From contig JAGBFT010000092.1 in NCBI GenBank assembly GCA_017936345.1, forward strand, positions 1 to 51,358: DNA of 51,358 nucleotides. Reading direction: 5' to 3'. The DNA comes from Spirochaetaceae bacterium (GTDB taxonomy: Bacteria; Spirochaetota; Spirochaetia; Treponematales; Treponemataceae). Below the pieces are notes generated by a model. It saw nothing but the letters and a program-made list of their open reading frames with translations. It searched no databases and had not been told where the DNA came from. Below, piece by piece: positions 7,320-15,403 of this stretch (position 1 is its first letter; the number at the start of each line of letters is the position of its first letter). The position numbers and the translations under genes are program-made.

Positions 7320-7736
7320 CACTGCTCTAACAGCAAATTCCCTTGTAATTCCGTATAGGCCCGGCCTGCCTTTTTTATAGTTGTACGCCCACAAGGTCAT
7401 GCTCTCTTCCATGTTGGAAGACCAGTAGGTATCCGTGGTCTCTAGAATTCCAGGCTTGACAAGATTGTAGTAAATATCTTCTAGCTCATCCTTGGTAGGA
7501 AGATACCAATCGTTGTATCCGCCTCCATGATACTCAGGGCAGGCTCTAAAAGCCTTGTCCCATCGCATGTGCCCTAGATATTCACTCACTTCCCAAATAT
7601 TGTTACCAGAAATTGAAAAAATAATTCCACCTGCAGGTCCCCTGTCTCCAATCTTGTATTTTGGCTCGGTGGAATCAAGGGCAAATAAATTTATTGAAAC
7701 AAGTAGCAATATTCCAATAAATAGTTTTTTTTTCAT
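7296..7736 (-). CDS. Small secreted DUF1566/Lcl-like protein
   Basis: 146-residue protein with a clear signal peptide (about residues 1-19, ending LFA). The mature region resembles the DUF1566/Lcl C-terminal fold found in many secreted spirochaete and Legionella proteins: GPAGGIIF near the start, then YNDWYLPTKDELEDIYYN, TYWSS and AVRAV. The domain's role is not well defined; binding of surface or host glycans has been discussed for some members. A strong GGAGGAG ribosome-binding site precedes the ATG. It is a single-gene unit convergent with the sugar locus. Domain assignment is moderately sure; function is unknown. Confidence 0.75.
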   Translation of the reverse strand: MKKKLFIGILLLVSINLFALDSTEPKYKIGDRGPAGGIIFSISGNNIWEVSEYLGHMRWDKAFRACPEYHGGGYNDWYLPTKDELEDIYYNLVKPGILETTDTYWSSNMEESMTLWAYNYKKGRPGLYGITREFAVRAVRHFEMHE

Positions 7737-7901
7737 AACTCCTCCTTATGAACTATCAAGTCAGTATATATTGAAGGAACCCCCCTGTCAAACCATTTGT
7801 TACAAAATTTATACAAATACTAGCATTTTTAGCTATAGATATGTTATACTGGCTATGTTCCAACGTGGGACAAATTCTTCAATTTTTTCGAGGAGAAATC
7901 T

Positions 7902-8603
7902 ATGGTGTATTCGACAGAAGTGGAACATATGTGTCCGCTGGTTAAGTCCGCCTATCATGGACCAGCTCCCATTCCACAGGAAGGAAAATGGGTGCAGGCT
8001 AAGGAAGTCAAGGATATTTCTGGCTTTACTCACGGTGTGGGTTGGTGTGCCCCTCAGCAGGGTGCTTGTAAATTGACATTAAATGTCAAGGAAGGAATCA
8101 TTCAGGAGGCATTGGTAGAAACAATTGGTTGTTCTGGAATGACCCATTCTGCCGCCATGGCTTCCGAAATCCTCATCGGAAAGACAATCCTTGAAGCCTT
8201 GAACACAGACTTGGTTTGTGATGCTATCAATACCGCTATGCGTGAGCTGTTCCTGCAGATTGTTTATGGTCGCAGTCAGTCTGCCTTTAGTGAGGGTGGA
8301 TTGGTAGTCGGTGCTTCTCTGGAAGACCTTGGAAAGGGATTGCGCTCTCAGGTTGGAACCATGTTTGCCACTTTGAAGAAGGGTCCCCGTTATCTTGAGA
8401 TGGCGGAAGGCTATGTTGAGCAGGTTGCTGTTGATGAAGAAGGTGCCATTATCGGATACAAGTTCATTCACTTTGGTAAGATGATGGACTTTATCAAGAA
8501 GGGTGATGATCCTGCCACAGCCATGGAAAAGGCTCGTGGTTCTTATGGCCGCACCACTCCCGAAGATGGTGCTGTGAAGCTTATTGACCCACGGCACGAG
8601 TAG
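7902..8603 (+). CDS. NifU/IscU-like iron-sulfur scaffold homologue, partner of the GGGtGRT protein
   Basis: 233 residues. The segment around GACKLTLNVKEG, then ETIGCSGMTHSAAMASEIL and IGKTILEAL, matches the NifU_N/IscU pattern (hydrophobic strand, GC-x-x-x-x-S-S helix, GK-T). Cys residues visible are 11, 49, 56, 77 and 106. Cys77 corresponds to the conserved second scaffold Cys, while the third IscU Cys has no clear equivalent. The protein is longer than IscU (about 130 aa), with its own C-terminal extension (YGRTTPEDGAVK). GAGGAG precedes the ATG. It is followed after 14 bases by the GGGtGRT gene, an association I recall from other anaerobes. No iscS, nifS or suf gene is near, so general Fe-S assembly is not implied. 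Confidence 0.78.
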   Translation: MVYSTEVEHMCPLVKSAYHGPAPIPQEGKWVQAKEVKDISGFTHGVGWCAPQQGACKLTLNVKEGIIQEALVETIGCSGMTHSAAMASEILIGKTILEALNTDLVCDAINTAMRELFLQIVYGRSQSAFSEGGLVVGASLEDLGKGLRSQVGTMFATLKKGPRYLEMAEGYVEQVAVDEEGAIIGYKFIHFGKMMDFIKKGDDPATAMEKARGSYGRTTPEDGAVKLIDPRHE

Positions 8604-8617
8604 AGCGGAGGTAGAAA

Positions 8618-9628
8618 ATGGCAGATAAGATTACATTTGAAAGCTATGAGCGCCGTATCGACAAGATTAACAAGGCGCTGAAGGAAAACGGAATCTCTTC
8701 AATCGAAGAAGCTAAAGATATTTGCGACAAGGCTGGTATCAATCCCTACAAGACCGTAGAAGAAACCCAGCCCATCTGTTTTGAGAACGCAAAGTGGGCA
8801 TACGTTGTGGGCGCTGCTATTGCCATCAAAAAGGGATGCAAGAATGCCGCCGATGCTGCTGAGGCTATTGGAATTGGTTTGCAGGCCTTCTGCATTCCCG
8901 GCTCCGTTGCCGAAGACCGCAAGGTTGGTCTGGGCCACGGAAACCTGGCTGCCCGTCTGCTGCGTGAAGAAACAAAGTGCTTTGCCTTCTTGGCAGGTCA
9001 CGAATCCTTTGCCGCTGCTGAGGGTGCAATTAAGATTGCTGCCAAGGCAGACAAGGTGCGCAAGGAGCCCCTGCGCTGTATCCTTAATGGTTTGGGAAAG
9101 GATGCCGCCCAGATTATCAGCCGCATCAACGGATTCACCTATGTCCAGACCCAATTTGACTATTACACTGGTGAGCTGAAGGTGGTGAAGGAGATTCCCT
9201 ATTCCAAGGGGGAGCGCTCCAAGGTGAAGTGCTACGGTGCGGACGATGTTCGTGAGGGCGTGGCCATCATGTGGCACGAGGGTGTAGACGTTTCCATTAC
9301 TGGTAACTCCACAAATCCCACACGCTTCCAGCATCCCGTAGCCGGAACTTACAAGAAAGAATGTGTTGAAAAGGGAAAGAAGTACTTCTCAGTTGCATCC
9401 GGTGGTGGAACTGGTCGTACCCTGCATCCCGACAACATGGCAGCTGGCCCCGCCTCCTACGGTATGACAGACACCATGGGACGCATGCACTCTGACGCAC
9501 AGTTTGCAGGTTCCTCCTCCGTTCCCGCCCACGTGGAGATGATGGGCTTCCTGGGAATCGGAAACAACCCCATGGTAGGTGCCACCGTTGCCGTTGCAGT
9601 TGATGTTTCTACCGCACTGAGCAAATAA
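8618..9628 (+). CDS. GGGtGRT-family protein, function unknown
   Basis: 336 residues with the name-giving motif SGGGTGRT at 261-268, followed by LHPDNMAAGPASYGMTDTMGR. Other glycine- and histidine-rich conserved-looking stretches are GLGHGNLAARLL (104-115) and AGHESFAAAEG (126-136). No signal peptide or membrane segment is seen, so it is cytoplasmic. The family (Pfam GGGtGRT) has no established function to my knowledge. GGAGG lies before the ATG, and the pairing with the NifU-like gene 14 bases upstream suggests that one delivers or holds a metal or cluster for the other. High use of G/C-ending codons suggests strong expression. A terminator follows. Confidence 0.85.
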   Translation: MADKITFESYERRIDKINKALKENGISSIEEAKDICDKAGINPYKTVEETQPICFENAKWAYVVGAAIAIKKGCKNAADAAEAIGIGLQAFCIPGSVAEDRKVGLGHGNLAARLLREETKCFAFLAGHESFAAAEGAIKIAAKADKVRKEPLRCILNGLGKDAAQIISRINGFTYVQTQFDYYTGELKVVKEIPYSKGERSKVKCYGADDVREGVAIMWHEGVDVSITGNSTNPTRFQHPVAGTYKKECVEKGKKYFSVASGGGTGRTLHPDNMAAGPASYGMTDTMGRMHSDAQFAGSSSVPAHVEMMGFLGIGNNPMVGATVAVAVDVSTALSK

Positions 9629-9692
9629 GGCGGCAGAATCTCATTCATCAAGCCACCAGGCTTGAGGCTGACGTTTTCTAACGTGAATCATG

Positions 9693-9726
9693 CACCCTGT
9701 CACTCCGGTGGCGGGGTGTTTTTTTT
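9693..9726 (+). terminator. Rho-independent terminator after the GGGtGRT gene
   Basis: Arms 9693-9702 and 9709-9718 pair over 10 bp (two G-U) around a six-base loop, then eight T residues. It separates the upstream operon from the 5S rRNA promoter. Confidence 0.85.
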
Positions 9727-9798
9727 ACCAGAACGACGAACTGCCTTCTGGGGAGCGGTAAGTCCGAACATTTTTTTGATAATTTTCTTGTAAATCAC

Positions 9799-9827
9799 TT
9801 GACAAAACAGCAGCATCATGGTAGTAT
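9799..9827 (+). promoter_or_regulatory. Promoter of the 5S rRNA gene
   Basis: TTGACA at 9799-9804, a 17-base spacer and TAGTAT at 9822-9827. The predicted start at about 9834-9836 nearly coincides with the mature 5' end of the 5S rRNA. Confidence 0.82.
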
Positions 9828-9836
9828 CTAGTCATT

Positions 9837-9944
9837 GCTGGTGACCATGGTAGAGGTGTAATACCCGTTCCCATCCCGAACACGGAAGTCAAGCCCTCCA
9901 ACGCCGATGATACTGCTCTTGCGGGAAAGTAGGTAGTTGCCGGC
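9837..9944 (+). rRNA. rrf: 5S ribosomal RNA
   Basis: It contains the conserved core CCCGTTCCCATCCCGAACAC and GAAGTCAAGCCC, and ends of the form GCTGGTGAC / GTTGCCGGC. These pair as helix I over nine positions (9837-9845 with 9936-9944). Total length about 108 nt. A T-rich run follows at 9945-9951. No 23S or 16S gene is adjacent; the gene stands alone between two protein genes. Confidence 0.93.
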
Positions 9945-9980
9945 TTTTTTTATTTTAAATCGGTTTTTTCACTCTTGCCC

Positions 9981-10009
9981 TTGTTTTGATTTGCTTATGC
10001 CTGTATACT
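9981..10009 (+). promoter_or_regulatory. Promoter of the aldose-1-epimerase-like gene
   Basis: TTGTTT (9981-9986), a 17-base spacer and TATACT (10004-10009). The ATG at 10016 starts 7 bases after the -10, so the transcript would begin at or next to the start codon. Confidence 0.6.
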
Positions 10010-10015
10010 GCCCTC

Positions 10016-10951
10016 ATGGAAATCACTCTTACAAACCATAAATTTCAAGCGACCATTTCAAGCTATGGGGCCCAACTCCTTTCCTTTAAAAACCTTTCCA
10101 CTGGGGCAGAGCATATCTGGAACGGAAATCCTGGTGTATGGAAATTCCGTGCTCCCATACTCTTTCCCATTGTAGGTAGGCTGAAGGACGGTTACTATCT
10201 CTGGCAAGGACAAGAATATCCCCTCCCAAATCATGGGTTTGCTCGCGATTTTGAGCACACCTTGGTGGAATCTTCTTCTGACAGGGTTTTGTGGCGCCTT
10301 ACAGAAACAGAGGATACCTTAAAAATTTTTCCTTGGCCCTTTGTGTTCGAAACAGAATATCGTTTGGAGGACTCTACACTGGTATTTTGTACCACCGTTA
10401 ATAATCCTGGAAGGGGAGAACTAGCCTTTAGCCTTGGGAGCCACACAGGTTTAGTCTATCCTTGGATTTCTTGTTCAAAAAAGTCTTTCAAAAATGATTT
10501 TATAATTCAATTCGAGAAAGACGAAATTCCTGATTTTATTCAATCTTCTGAAGATGGATTTCCTTTGGGACAGTGGAGACAATTAAGTGGGGAAAAAAGA
10601 GTTTTTGTTCCCAAAACAATCCCCTATCCCCACATCAAGGATGGAAAGGTCATCTTGCAGGATGGATTTTTTGCCAGTGGTCATATTCTTGCAAACTTTA
10701 CTTCCCAGTGGGTGGCCCTGGTTGATTCTTCTACTGGAGAGGGTATAAAGGTTAATACTGCTGGCTATCCTTACCTTGTTTTGTGGCAAAGTCCATCCAT
10801 CCAGCATCCCTTTGTGTGTATAGAACCCTGGTATGGGCTCCCTGATACTAAAGACACAAATCACCAGTGGAAAGAAAAACCTGGTCTGATACGATTGCCC
10901 CCAGAAAAAAGCTTTACCACAAATCAATCATTAACCTTTGGTTTAGTATAG
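10016..10951 (+). CDS. Aldose 1-epimerase (galactose mutarotase) family protein
   Basis: 311-residue beta-sandwich sugar mutarotase-like protein. The N-terminal pattern is typical of the LacX/YeaD-like branch: ISSYGAQLLSFKN, then HIWNG, PILFPIVGRLKDG and NHGFARDFEH, where the GFARD region carries catalytic-site His and Arg. It ends with CIEPWYGLPD, also a family feature. No signal peptide, so it acts on cytoplasmic sugars or sugar phosphates. An upstream ATG at 9986 is in frame but lies within the promoter. The chosen ATG has no Shine-Dalgarno sequence, fitting a leaderless message. It is followed by the MATE gene with a gap of about 90 bases. Confidence 0.87.
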   Translation: MEITLTNHKFQATISSYGAQLLSFKNLSTGAEHIWNGNPGVWKFRAPILFPIVGRLKDGYYLWQGQEYPLPNHGFARDFEHTLVESSSDRVLWRLTETEDTLKIFPWPFVFETEYRLEDSTLVFCTTVNNPGRGELAFSLGSHTGLVYPWISCSKKSFKNDFIIQFEKDEIPDFIQSSEDGFPLGQWRQLSGEKRVFVPKTIPYPHIKDGKVILQDGFFASGHILANFTSQWVALVDSSTGEGIKVNTAGYPYLVLWQSPSIQHPFVCIEPWYGLPDTKDTNHQWKEKPGLIRLPPEKSFTTNQSLTFGLV

Positions 10952-11041
10952 GTCTCTCTGCTATTTGCACTATTTGCTTTTTTTTACTATATCTTGTATT
11001 ATCTAAGAAAATATTACAAGTCTTATAGTTTGGAGTTCAGT

Positions 11042-12406
11042 TTGCAACAAGAAAATAAAATGGGTGTCATGCCTGTCAATCGTCTAATCATTACTATGTC
11101 CCTTCCTATGATTGTGTCTATGCTGGTTACAGCCTTGTATAATATAGTGGATAGTATCTTTGTTGCGAAAATCGGAGAAAAGGCCCTTACCGCAGTGTCT
11201 CTTTCCTTTCCAATTCAGAATTTAATGATTGCTATCTCTACCGGTACTGGAGTTGGTATTAATGCCCTCTTGTCCATGAATTTGGGACGAAAGGATTTTA
11301 AGGCAGTAGGAAAGGTTGCTTCCAATGGACTTTTTCTAGCAGCGTGCAGCAGCCTCTTGTTTATTGTTTTTGGATTGTTATTTACTCCCGTATTTTTTCA
11401 AAGTCAAACCTCTGATCCGGAAATTATTCAGTACGGATGTGAATATCTACAAATCTGCTCCATTATGTGTTTCGGTTTATTTCTACAAATTACAAATGAT
11501 AGAATTTTGCAGGCTACGGGAAAAACCATTTACACCATGTTTACTCAGGGTACTGGTGCGGTTATAAATCTTATTCTTGACCCCATTATGATTTTTGGTT
11601 TGCTAGGTTGTCCTGCCATGGGTGTTGCAGGTGCGGCTTGGGCTACTGTTATTGGACAGATTGCTGGTATGTTCCTTTCCATCTACTTTAACGTAACAAA
11701 AAATCACGAGGTAAAATTAGACGTAAGGCATTTTCGCCCTCATTTTCAGACAATTCGTTCAATCTATGCCATTGGTGTTCCTTCCATCATTATGGCATCC
11801 ATTGTTTCTGTTATGAACTTTGGAATGAACAGGATTCTCATGGGTTTTACTTCTACAGCAATTGCTGTCTTTGGTGTGTACATCAAACTGAACAGCTTTG
11901 TATTCATGCCGGTTTTTGGCCTTAATAATGGAATGATTCCCATCGTTTCATATAATTTTGGAGCTGAAAATCGGCTTCGTATTAAAAGGACAATTATCCT
12001 TTGTATTCTCTATGCCACGGGAATTATGACCTTGGGATTTATTATTTTCCAGATTTTTCCTGAAACCTTGCTTTCCTTTTTCAATGCTTCACCAGAAATG
12101 ATAAAAATCGGTATACCTGCATTACGTATTATCAGCATTAGCTTTTTAACCGCTGGATTTGGTATTGTTTCTGGTTCCGTATTTCAGGCCTTGGGAAGGG
12201 GAGTGTTGAGTATGAATGTCTCCCTCATCCGTCAGTTAACTGTTTTACTTCCAGCTGCCTGGCTTTTATCCAAGACGGGGAATTTAAATCTTGTTTGGTT
12301 GGCTTTTCCCCTAGCTGATGTGGCCGCAGTTATTCTTTGTACAATTTTTCTTCGAAAAACCTATGACAAGCAGATTCGTCCCCTGCCAGAAGGAAAGCCC
12401 GCTTGA
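11042..12406 (+). CDS. MATE-family multidrug/metabolite efflux transporter
   Basis: Inner-membrane cation-coupled antiporter with twelve predicted transmembrane segments in two homologous halves. The first begins MPVNRLIITMSLPMIVSML..LYNIVDSIFVAKIG and the second near IRSIYAIGVPSIIMASI. The length (454 aa) is normal. The start is uncertain. I chose TTG at 11042, with GGAG about five bases upstream; ATG at 11060 and TTG at 10994 are in frame. The substrate cannot be read from sequence; MATE proteins export drugs and other organic cations. It sits between a sugar mutarotase-like gene and glgC without obvious functional link. Confidence 0.88.
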   Translation: MQQENKMGVMPVNRLIITMSLPMIVSMLVTALYNIVDSIFVAKIGEKALTAVSLSFPIQNLMIAISTGTGVGINALLSMNLGRKDFKAVGKVASNGLFLAACSSLLFIVFGLLFTPVFFQSQTSDPEIIQYGCEYLQICSIMCFGLFLQITNDRILQATGKTIYTMFTQGTGAVINLILDPIMIFGLLGCPAMGVAGAAWATVIGQIAGMFLSIYFNVTKNHEVKLDVRHFRPHFQTIRSIYAIGVPSIIMASIVSVMNFGMNRILMGFTSTAIAVFGVYIKLNSFVFMPVFGLNNGMIPIVSYNFGAENRLRIKRTIILCILYATGIMTLGFIIFQIFPETLLSFFNASPEMIKIGIPALRIISISFLTAGFGIVSGSVFQALGRGVLSMNVSLIRQLTVLLPAAWLLSKTGNLNLVWLAFPLADVAAVILCTIFLRKTYDKQIRPLPEGKPA

Positions 12407-12454
12407 TGAATTAACCGCTGCAATTCATGGAGGTTAGTTATTTTAGAAAAAAAT

Positions 12455-12483
12455 TTGCATTTTCAGCATAAGAGGGTTATACT
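12455..12483 (+). promoter_or_regulatory. Promoter of glgC
   Basis: TTGCAT (12455-12460), a 17-base spacer and TATACT (12478-12483). The predicted start is near 12490, leaving an untranslated leader of about 113 bases before the ATG at 12603. That is long for this window, and I found no recognised riboswitch in it. Confidence 0.75.
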
Positions 12484-12602
12484 AAGATAATGCATAAAGA
12501 CGAGATTTTTGACTCAAGGGGAATTTTCTATTCGACTTGTCGGGATAGTAGGTTTTCTTGTTTTGTGATTTCTTGTGTGTCTTAGTTGTAATTGGAGGTA
12601 AT

Positions 12603-13874
12603 ATGGCAAAGGTTTTATCTATTATTCTTGGTGGCGGAAAGGGAACCCGCTTGTATCCCCTTACAAAGGAGCGGTCTAAACCAGCTGTTCCCTTTGGTGG
12701 ACGGCATAGAATTGTCGATATTCCTATTTCTAACTGTATCAATTCTGGATTCCGTCAGATTTATATTTTGACGCAGTTTAACTCTGCATCCTTGCACATG
12801 CACATTTCAAAAGCCTATAATTTTGACCGCTTTTCTCATGGCTTTGTAGAGATTTTGGCTGCTGAACAAACCTTGGAGCATTCTGGCTGGTATGAAGGAA
12901 CTGCGGATGCTGTACGTAAAAACTTTGTTCACTTTGAAACTCAAAATCCCACTCATTATATCATTCTTTCCGGTGACCAGCTGTATCGCATGGACCTAAA
13001 AGCATTTTTGGACAAGCACATTGAGTCTGGTGCGGATATTACTATTGCTACTACCTGTGTGAACCGTGAGGATGCTTCTGGGTTTGGTATTATGAAGATT
13101 GATGGTGAGCAGCGCATAACTGCTTTTATGGAAAAACCTGCTCCAGACTTAAACATCGATGATTGGAAGGTTCCAGACACTGCTCGTGAAGGCTTGCCAG
13201 AAGGTAAGGATTATCTTGCATCCATGGGTATTTATATCTTTAATGCAGAGGCAATGCAGACAGCCTTGGACAATGACTTTACAGACTTTGGTAAGGAAAT
13301 TATTCCTATGGCTATCAAAAAGTCTAAGGTTCAATCCTATGTTTACAACGGCTATTGGGAAGATATTGGAACTATCCGCAGCTTCTACGAGGCTAACTTG
13401 GATTTGACTCGTATTCATCCCAAATTTAATTTCTATGATGAGGATCAGCCAATTTATACACATCCCAGAAACTTGCCGCCTTCAAAATTGAATAGGGCAG
13501 AAATGAATCGTTCTTTGGCTACAGAAGGCTGTGTTATCACCGATGCTGTAATTAATGATTCAATTATTGGTGTTCGTACTATTATTGAGGGTGGTACCGA
13601 GCTGAATGGTGTCATCTGTATGGGTGCCGACAGCTACGAAAACCTGGAGCAGAGAAAGCTTACAGAAGAAAGGGGTATTCCGCACTTAGGAATTGGCCGC
13701 AACTGTAAGATTTCAAATACAATCATAGACAAGAATGCACGCATTGGCGACAACTGTCAAATTGGTGTAAGCGGTAAGGTTTATGAAGATGGAGAACACG
13801 GAGATTTCTTTACCTCCAATGGCATTATTGTTATTAGAAAGAATGCCGTCATTCCATCTGGAACAGTTTTCTAA
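12603..13874 (+). CDS. glgC: Glucose-1-phosphate adenylyltransferase (ADP-glucose pyrophosphorylase)
   Basis: Makes ADP-glucose from glucose-1-phosphate and ATP, the committed step of bacterial glycogen synthesis. The nucleotide-binding signature GGGKGTRLYPLTKERSKP spans residues 10-27 and YEGTADAVR is at 97-105. The C-terminal left-handed beta-helix, rich in I/V-x-x-x-x-I/V hexapeptides (SIIGVRTIIEGG, CKISNTIIDKNARIGDN), mediates tetramer formation and allostery. 423 aa, normal length. I chose the ATG at 12603 with GGAGG six bases upstream; an in-frame TTG at 12558 is unlikely. No other glg gene is adjacent, and it is a single-gene unit with its own terminator. Confidence 0.96.
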   Translation: MAKVLSIILGGGKGTRLYPLTKERSKPAVPFGGRHRIVDIPISNCINSGFRQIYILTQFNSASLHMHISKAYNFDRFSHGFVEILAAEQTLEHSGWYEGTADAVRKNFVHFETQNPTHYIILSGDQLYRMDLKAFLDKHIESGADITIATTCVNREDASGFGIMKIDGEQRITAFMEKPAPDLNIDDWKVPDTAREGLPEGKDYLASMGIYIFNAEAMQTALDNDFTDFGKEIIPMAIKKSKVQSYVYNGYWEDIGTIRSFYEANLDLTRIHPKFNFYDEDQPIYTHPRNLPPSKLNRAEMNRSLATEGCVITDAVINDSIIGVRTIIEGGTELNGVICMGADSYENLEQRKLTEERGIPHLGIGRNCKISNTIIDKNARIGDNCQIGVSGKVYEDGEHGDFFTSNGIIVIRKNAVIPSGTVF

Positions 13875-13900
13875 GTCAGTTTGACTTAGCTTGAGGTGGA

Positions 13901-13939
13901 AAAGACGACCCAGCTTAACAGTGGGTCGTCTTTTTTTTT
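13901..13939 (+). terminator. Rho-independent terminator of glgC
   Basis: A 12-bp perfect stem (13901-13912 with 13922-13933), nine-base loop and T run to 13939. Confidence 0.92.
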
Positions 13940-13940
13940 G

Positions 13941-13973
13941 CAAAAAAAGTGGTCGGCTTTAATACCGACCACT
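13941..13973 (-). terminator. Rho-independent terminator of the SPOR-protein operon
   Basis: A 9-bp stem (13973-13965 with 13956-13948) with the A tract 13942-13948 giving a T run on the minus strand. It faces the glgC terminator tail to tail. Confidence 0.85.
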
Positions 13974-13984
13974 CAGGGTAACTA

Positions 13985-15385
13985 TTATCTTATCTTTCTC
14001 AAAAAGGAATCGTTAAATCCAAGACTTTTAAATCGTGCCAAGACTGTGCCATATTCATCTACATTCAAGGGGCCTATCATCATTTGCATGGCCGAACCAC
14101 TTTTTAAGGGAACCATTACAAAGGGATATTTGCTTCCATATTCCTTCAGCAGTTTATCGATATTTTCTTGCTCCGCAAAGGTTGCTACCTGCACATAGTA
14201 CTTGCCCTTTTCAAGTTCAGAAAGACTTTTGACCATGCCCTTGTAGCTTGCATCTACATCCTTTGAAAGGACATTCTTTGCAACTGTACCTTCCTTGGGT
14301 GGTGTCACGGGTGCTGTATGTGAAGCCAGTGGTTGCGGTTTAATGGTTGTGGATGCAACTTTTGCTATATCCTCCTCTGGTGGATTTTCTCCTGCTGGAA
14401 CAAGAATAATGGGTGCAAAGGGGTCAATTAAAGATGGATCTTCCTCCAAGGGTTCATCTATTGAAGCGACTGATTCTATAGGCTCCATTTCTGGTTCCAC
14501 TGTAGTTGCAGCAAGAGCCTCTGTTGTGCTGAGGGGATCTTCAACAGGCTCTGGCTCCACATCTGGTTCTGGTTCCATTGTAGCTACAGCAAGAGCCTCT
14601 GTTGTACTGACGGGATCTTCAACAGGTTCTGGTTCTGCAACAGGTTCTGGTTCCACAACAGGTTGCGGAGCTTCTGCGTCCAAAACTTCTACAATGTAAA
14701 CAGGGTCATCTTTGGAATCAATACTATTCTCCGGAATTTCTTCTACAGAGGTGATTGTGTACCGTGATGCTTCATCCATTTCATTTGCTGCGGGCTCTGC
14801 TGGTGGATTTTCTGGTTCTGGTTCAGCTATTTCTGCAATAGGCTCTGGCTCATCGGCAACTGGTTCTGCAATTTCTTCCGCAGGTTCCGGTTCAGCAGTG
14901 ACAGGTTCAACTGGTGCTTCTGGTTTTGCAGGAGTTCCCAGCGCTACATCTACTGCATCAAGCTTTGCATCCAGCCCTTCAGTAAGACTATCGGGGAGGG
15001 TATCTGTTGATGTGGAGGAAACAACAGTTCCTGAACCGGATACAGACTCATCCAGCATGCCTGTTCGTTTTGTAATCTTTACCTGTGTGTTTGACTCAGG
15101 AGTAATAAAAAGCTTGTCAGCGGCTTCTGGTGAAAGAAGGATGGCCACTCCTGCTGATGGGTCAATCGAACCTAAAATCAATACGTTTATGGTGATTCCT
15201 GTAGCAGGGTTTGTAACGCTTACACTATCACCAGGAAGATATCCTACTGTCTTGGCAAACAAGCCTTGTGGCAAAACACCTTCATCAGCAACCACTGCCC
15301 GACCGTCCAAGGATGGTTTAGAGGTGGCAAAGATAAGGGATGCAGTCAGCAAAACAAGCACTATTGAATAAATAAACCGTCTCAT
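13985..15385 (-). CDS. Secreted SPOR-domain protein with acidic Pro/Glu-rich linker
   Basis: 466 residues in three parts: a signal peptide (about 1-20, ending IFA); a compact N-terminal domain (about 25-110); a long low-complexity linker of EPEP/VEPEP units; and a C-terminal SPOR domain (about 393-466, starting GKYYVQVATFAEQENI), which binds glycan strands lacking stem peptides at division sites. The N-terminal domain has strands and a VTNPATGITINV-like segment reminiscent of the RlpA double-psi barrel, but the catalytic signature is not clear. It probably links the envelope to septal peptidoglycan. A tandem repeat of 26 residues lies in the linker. It is co-transcribed with the gene 18 bases upstream. 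Confidence 0.85.
   Translation of the reverse strand: MRRFIYSIVLVLLTASLIFATSKPSLDGRAVVADEGVLPQGLFAKTVGYLPGDSVSVTNPATGITINVLILGSIDPSAGVAILLSPEAADKLFITPESNTQVKITKRTGMLDESVSGSGTVVSSTSTDTLPDSLTEGLDAKLDAVDVALGTPAKPEAPVEPVTAEPEPAEEIAEPVADEPEPIAEIAEPEPENPPAEPAANEMDEASRYTITSVEEIPENSIDSKDDPVYIVEVLDAEAPQPVVEPEPVAEPEPVEDPVSTTEALAVATMEPEPDVEPEPVEDPLSTTEALAATTVEPEMEPIESVASIDEPLEEDPSLIDPFAPIILVPAGENPPEEDIAKVASTTIKPQPLASHTAPVTPPKEGTVAKNVLSKDVDASYKGMVKSLSELEKGKYYVQVATFAEQENIDKLLKEYGSKYPFVMVPLKSGSAMQMMIGPLNVDEYGTVLARFKSLGFNDSFLRKIR
14491..14646. repeat. Two tandem 78-bp units inside the SPOR-protein linker
   Basis: The units 14491-14568 and 14569-14646 are similar along their length, encoding about 26 residues each with the shared core EPVEDP(V/L)STTEALA. 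In-frame expansion or contraction would change linker length without breaking the gene. Confidence 0.75.
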
Positions 15386-15403
15386 AATCTATCCTTCTTT
15401 TCC

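Noticed and set aside
7230-7330. Possible CRISPR or phage attachment repeat
   Set aside because: Only two copies with no spacer series, cas gene or integrase nearby; explained better as a small duplication.
12490-12602. Riboswitch in the long glgC leader
   Set aside because: I could not see a conserved riboswitch core or a terminator/antiterminator pair; the leader may simply be long.
12482-12742. 86-codon minus-strand frame across the glgC start
   Set aside because: It is antisense to the GlgC signature region, with no promoter or ribosome-binding site.
14295-15371. Two plus-strand Gly/Ser-rich open frames (about 134 and 219 codons) opposite the SPOR gene
   Set aside because: The Gly-Ser repeats mirror the reverse complement of the Glu-Pro codons. 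No start site or promoter is visible.
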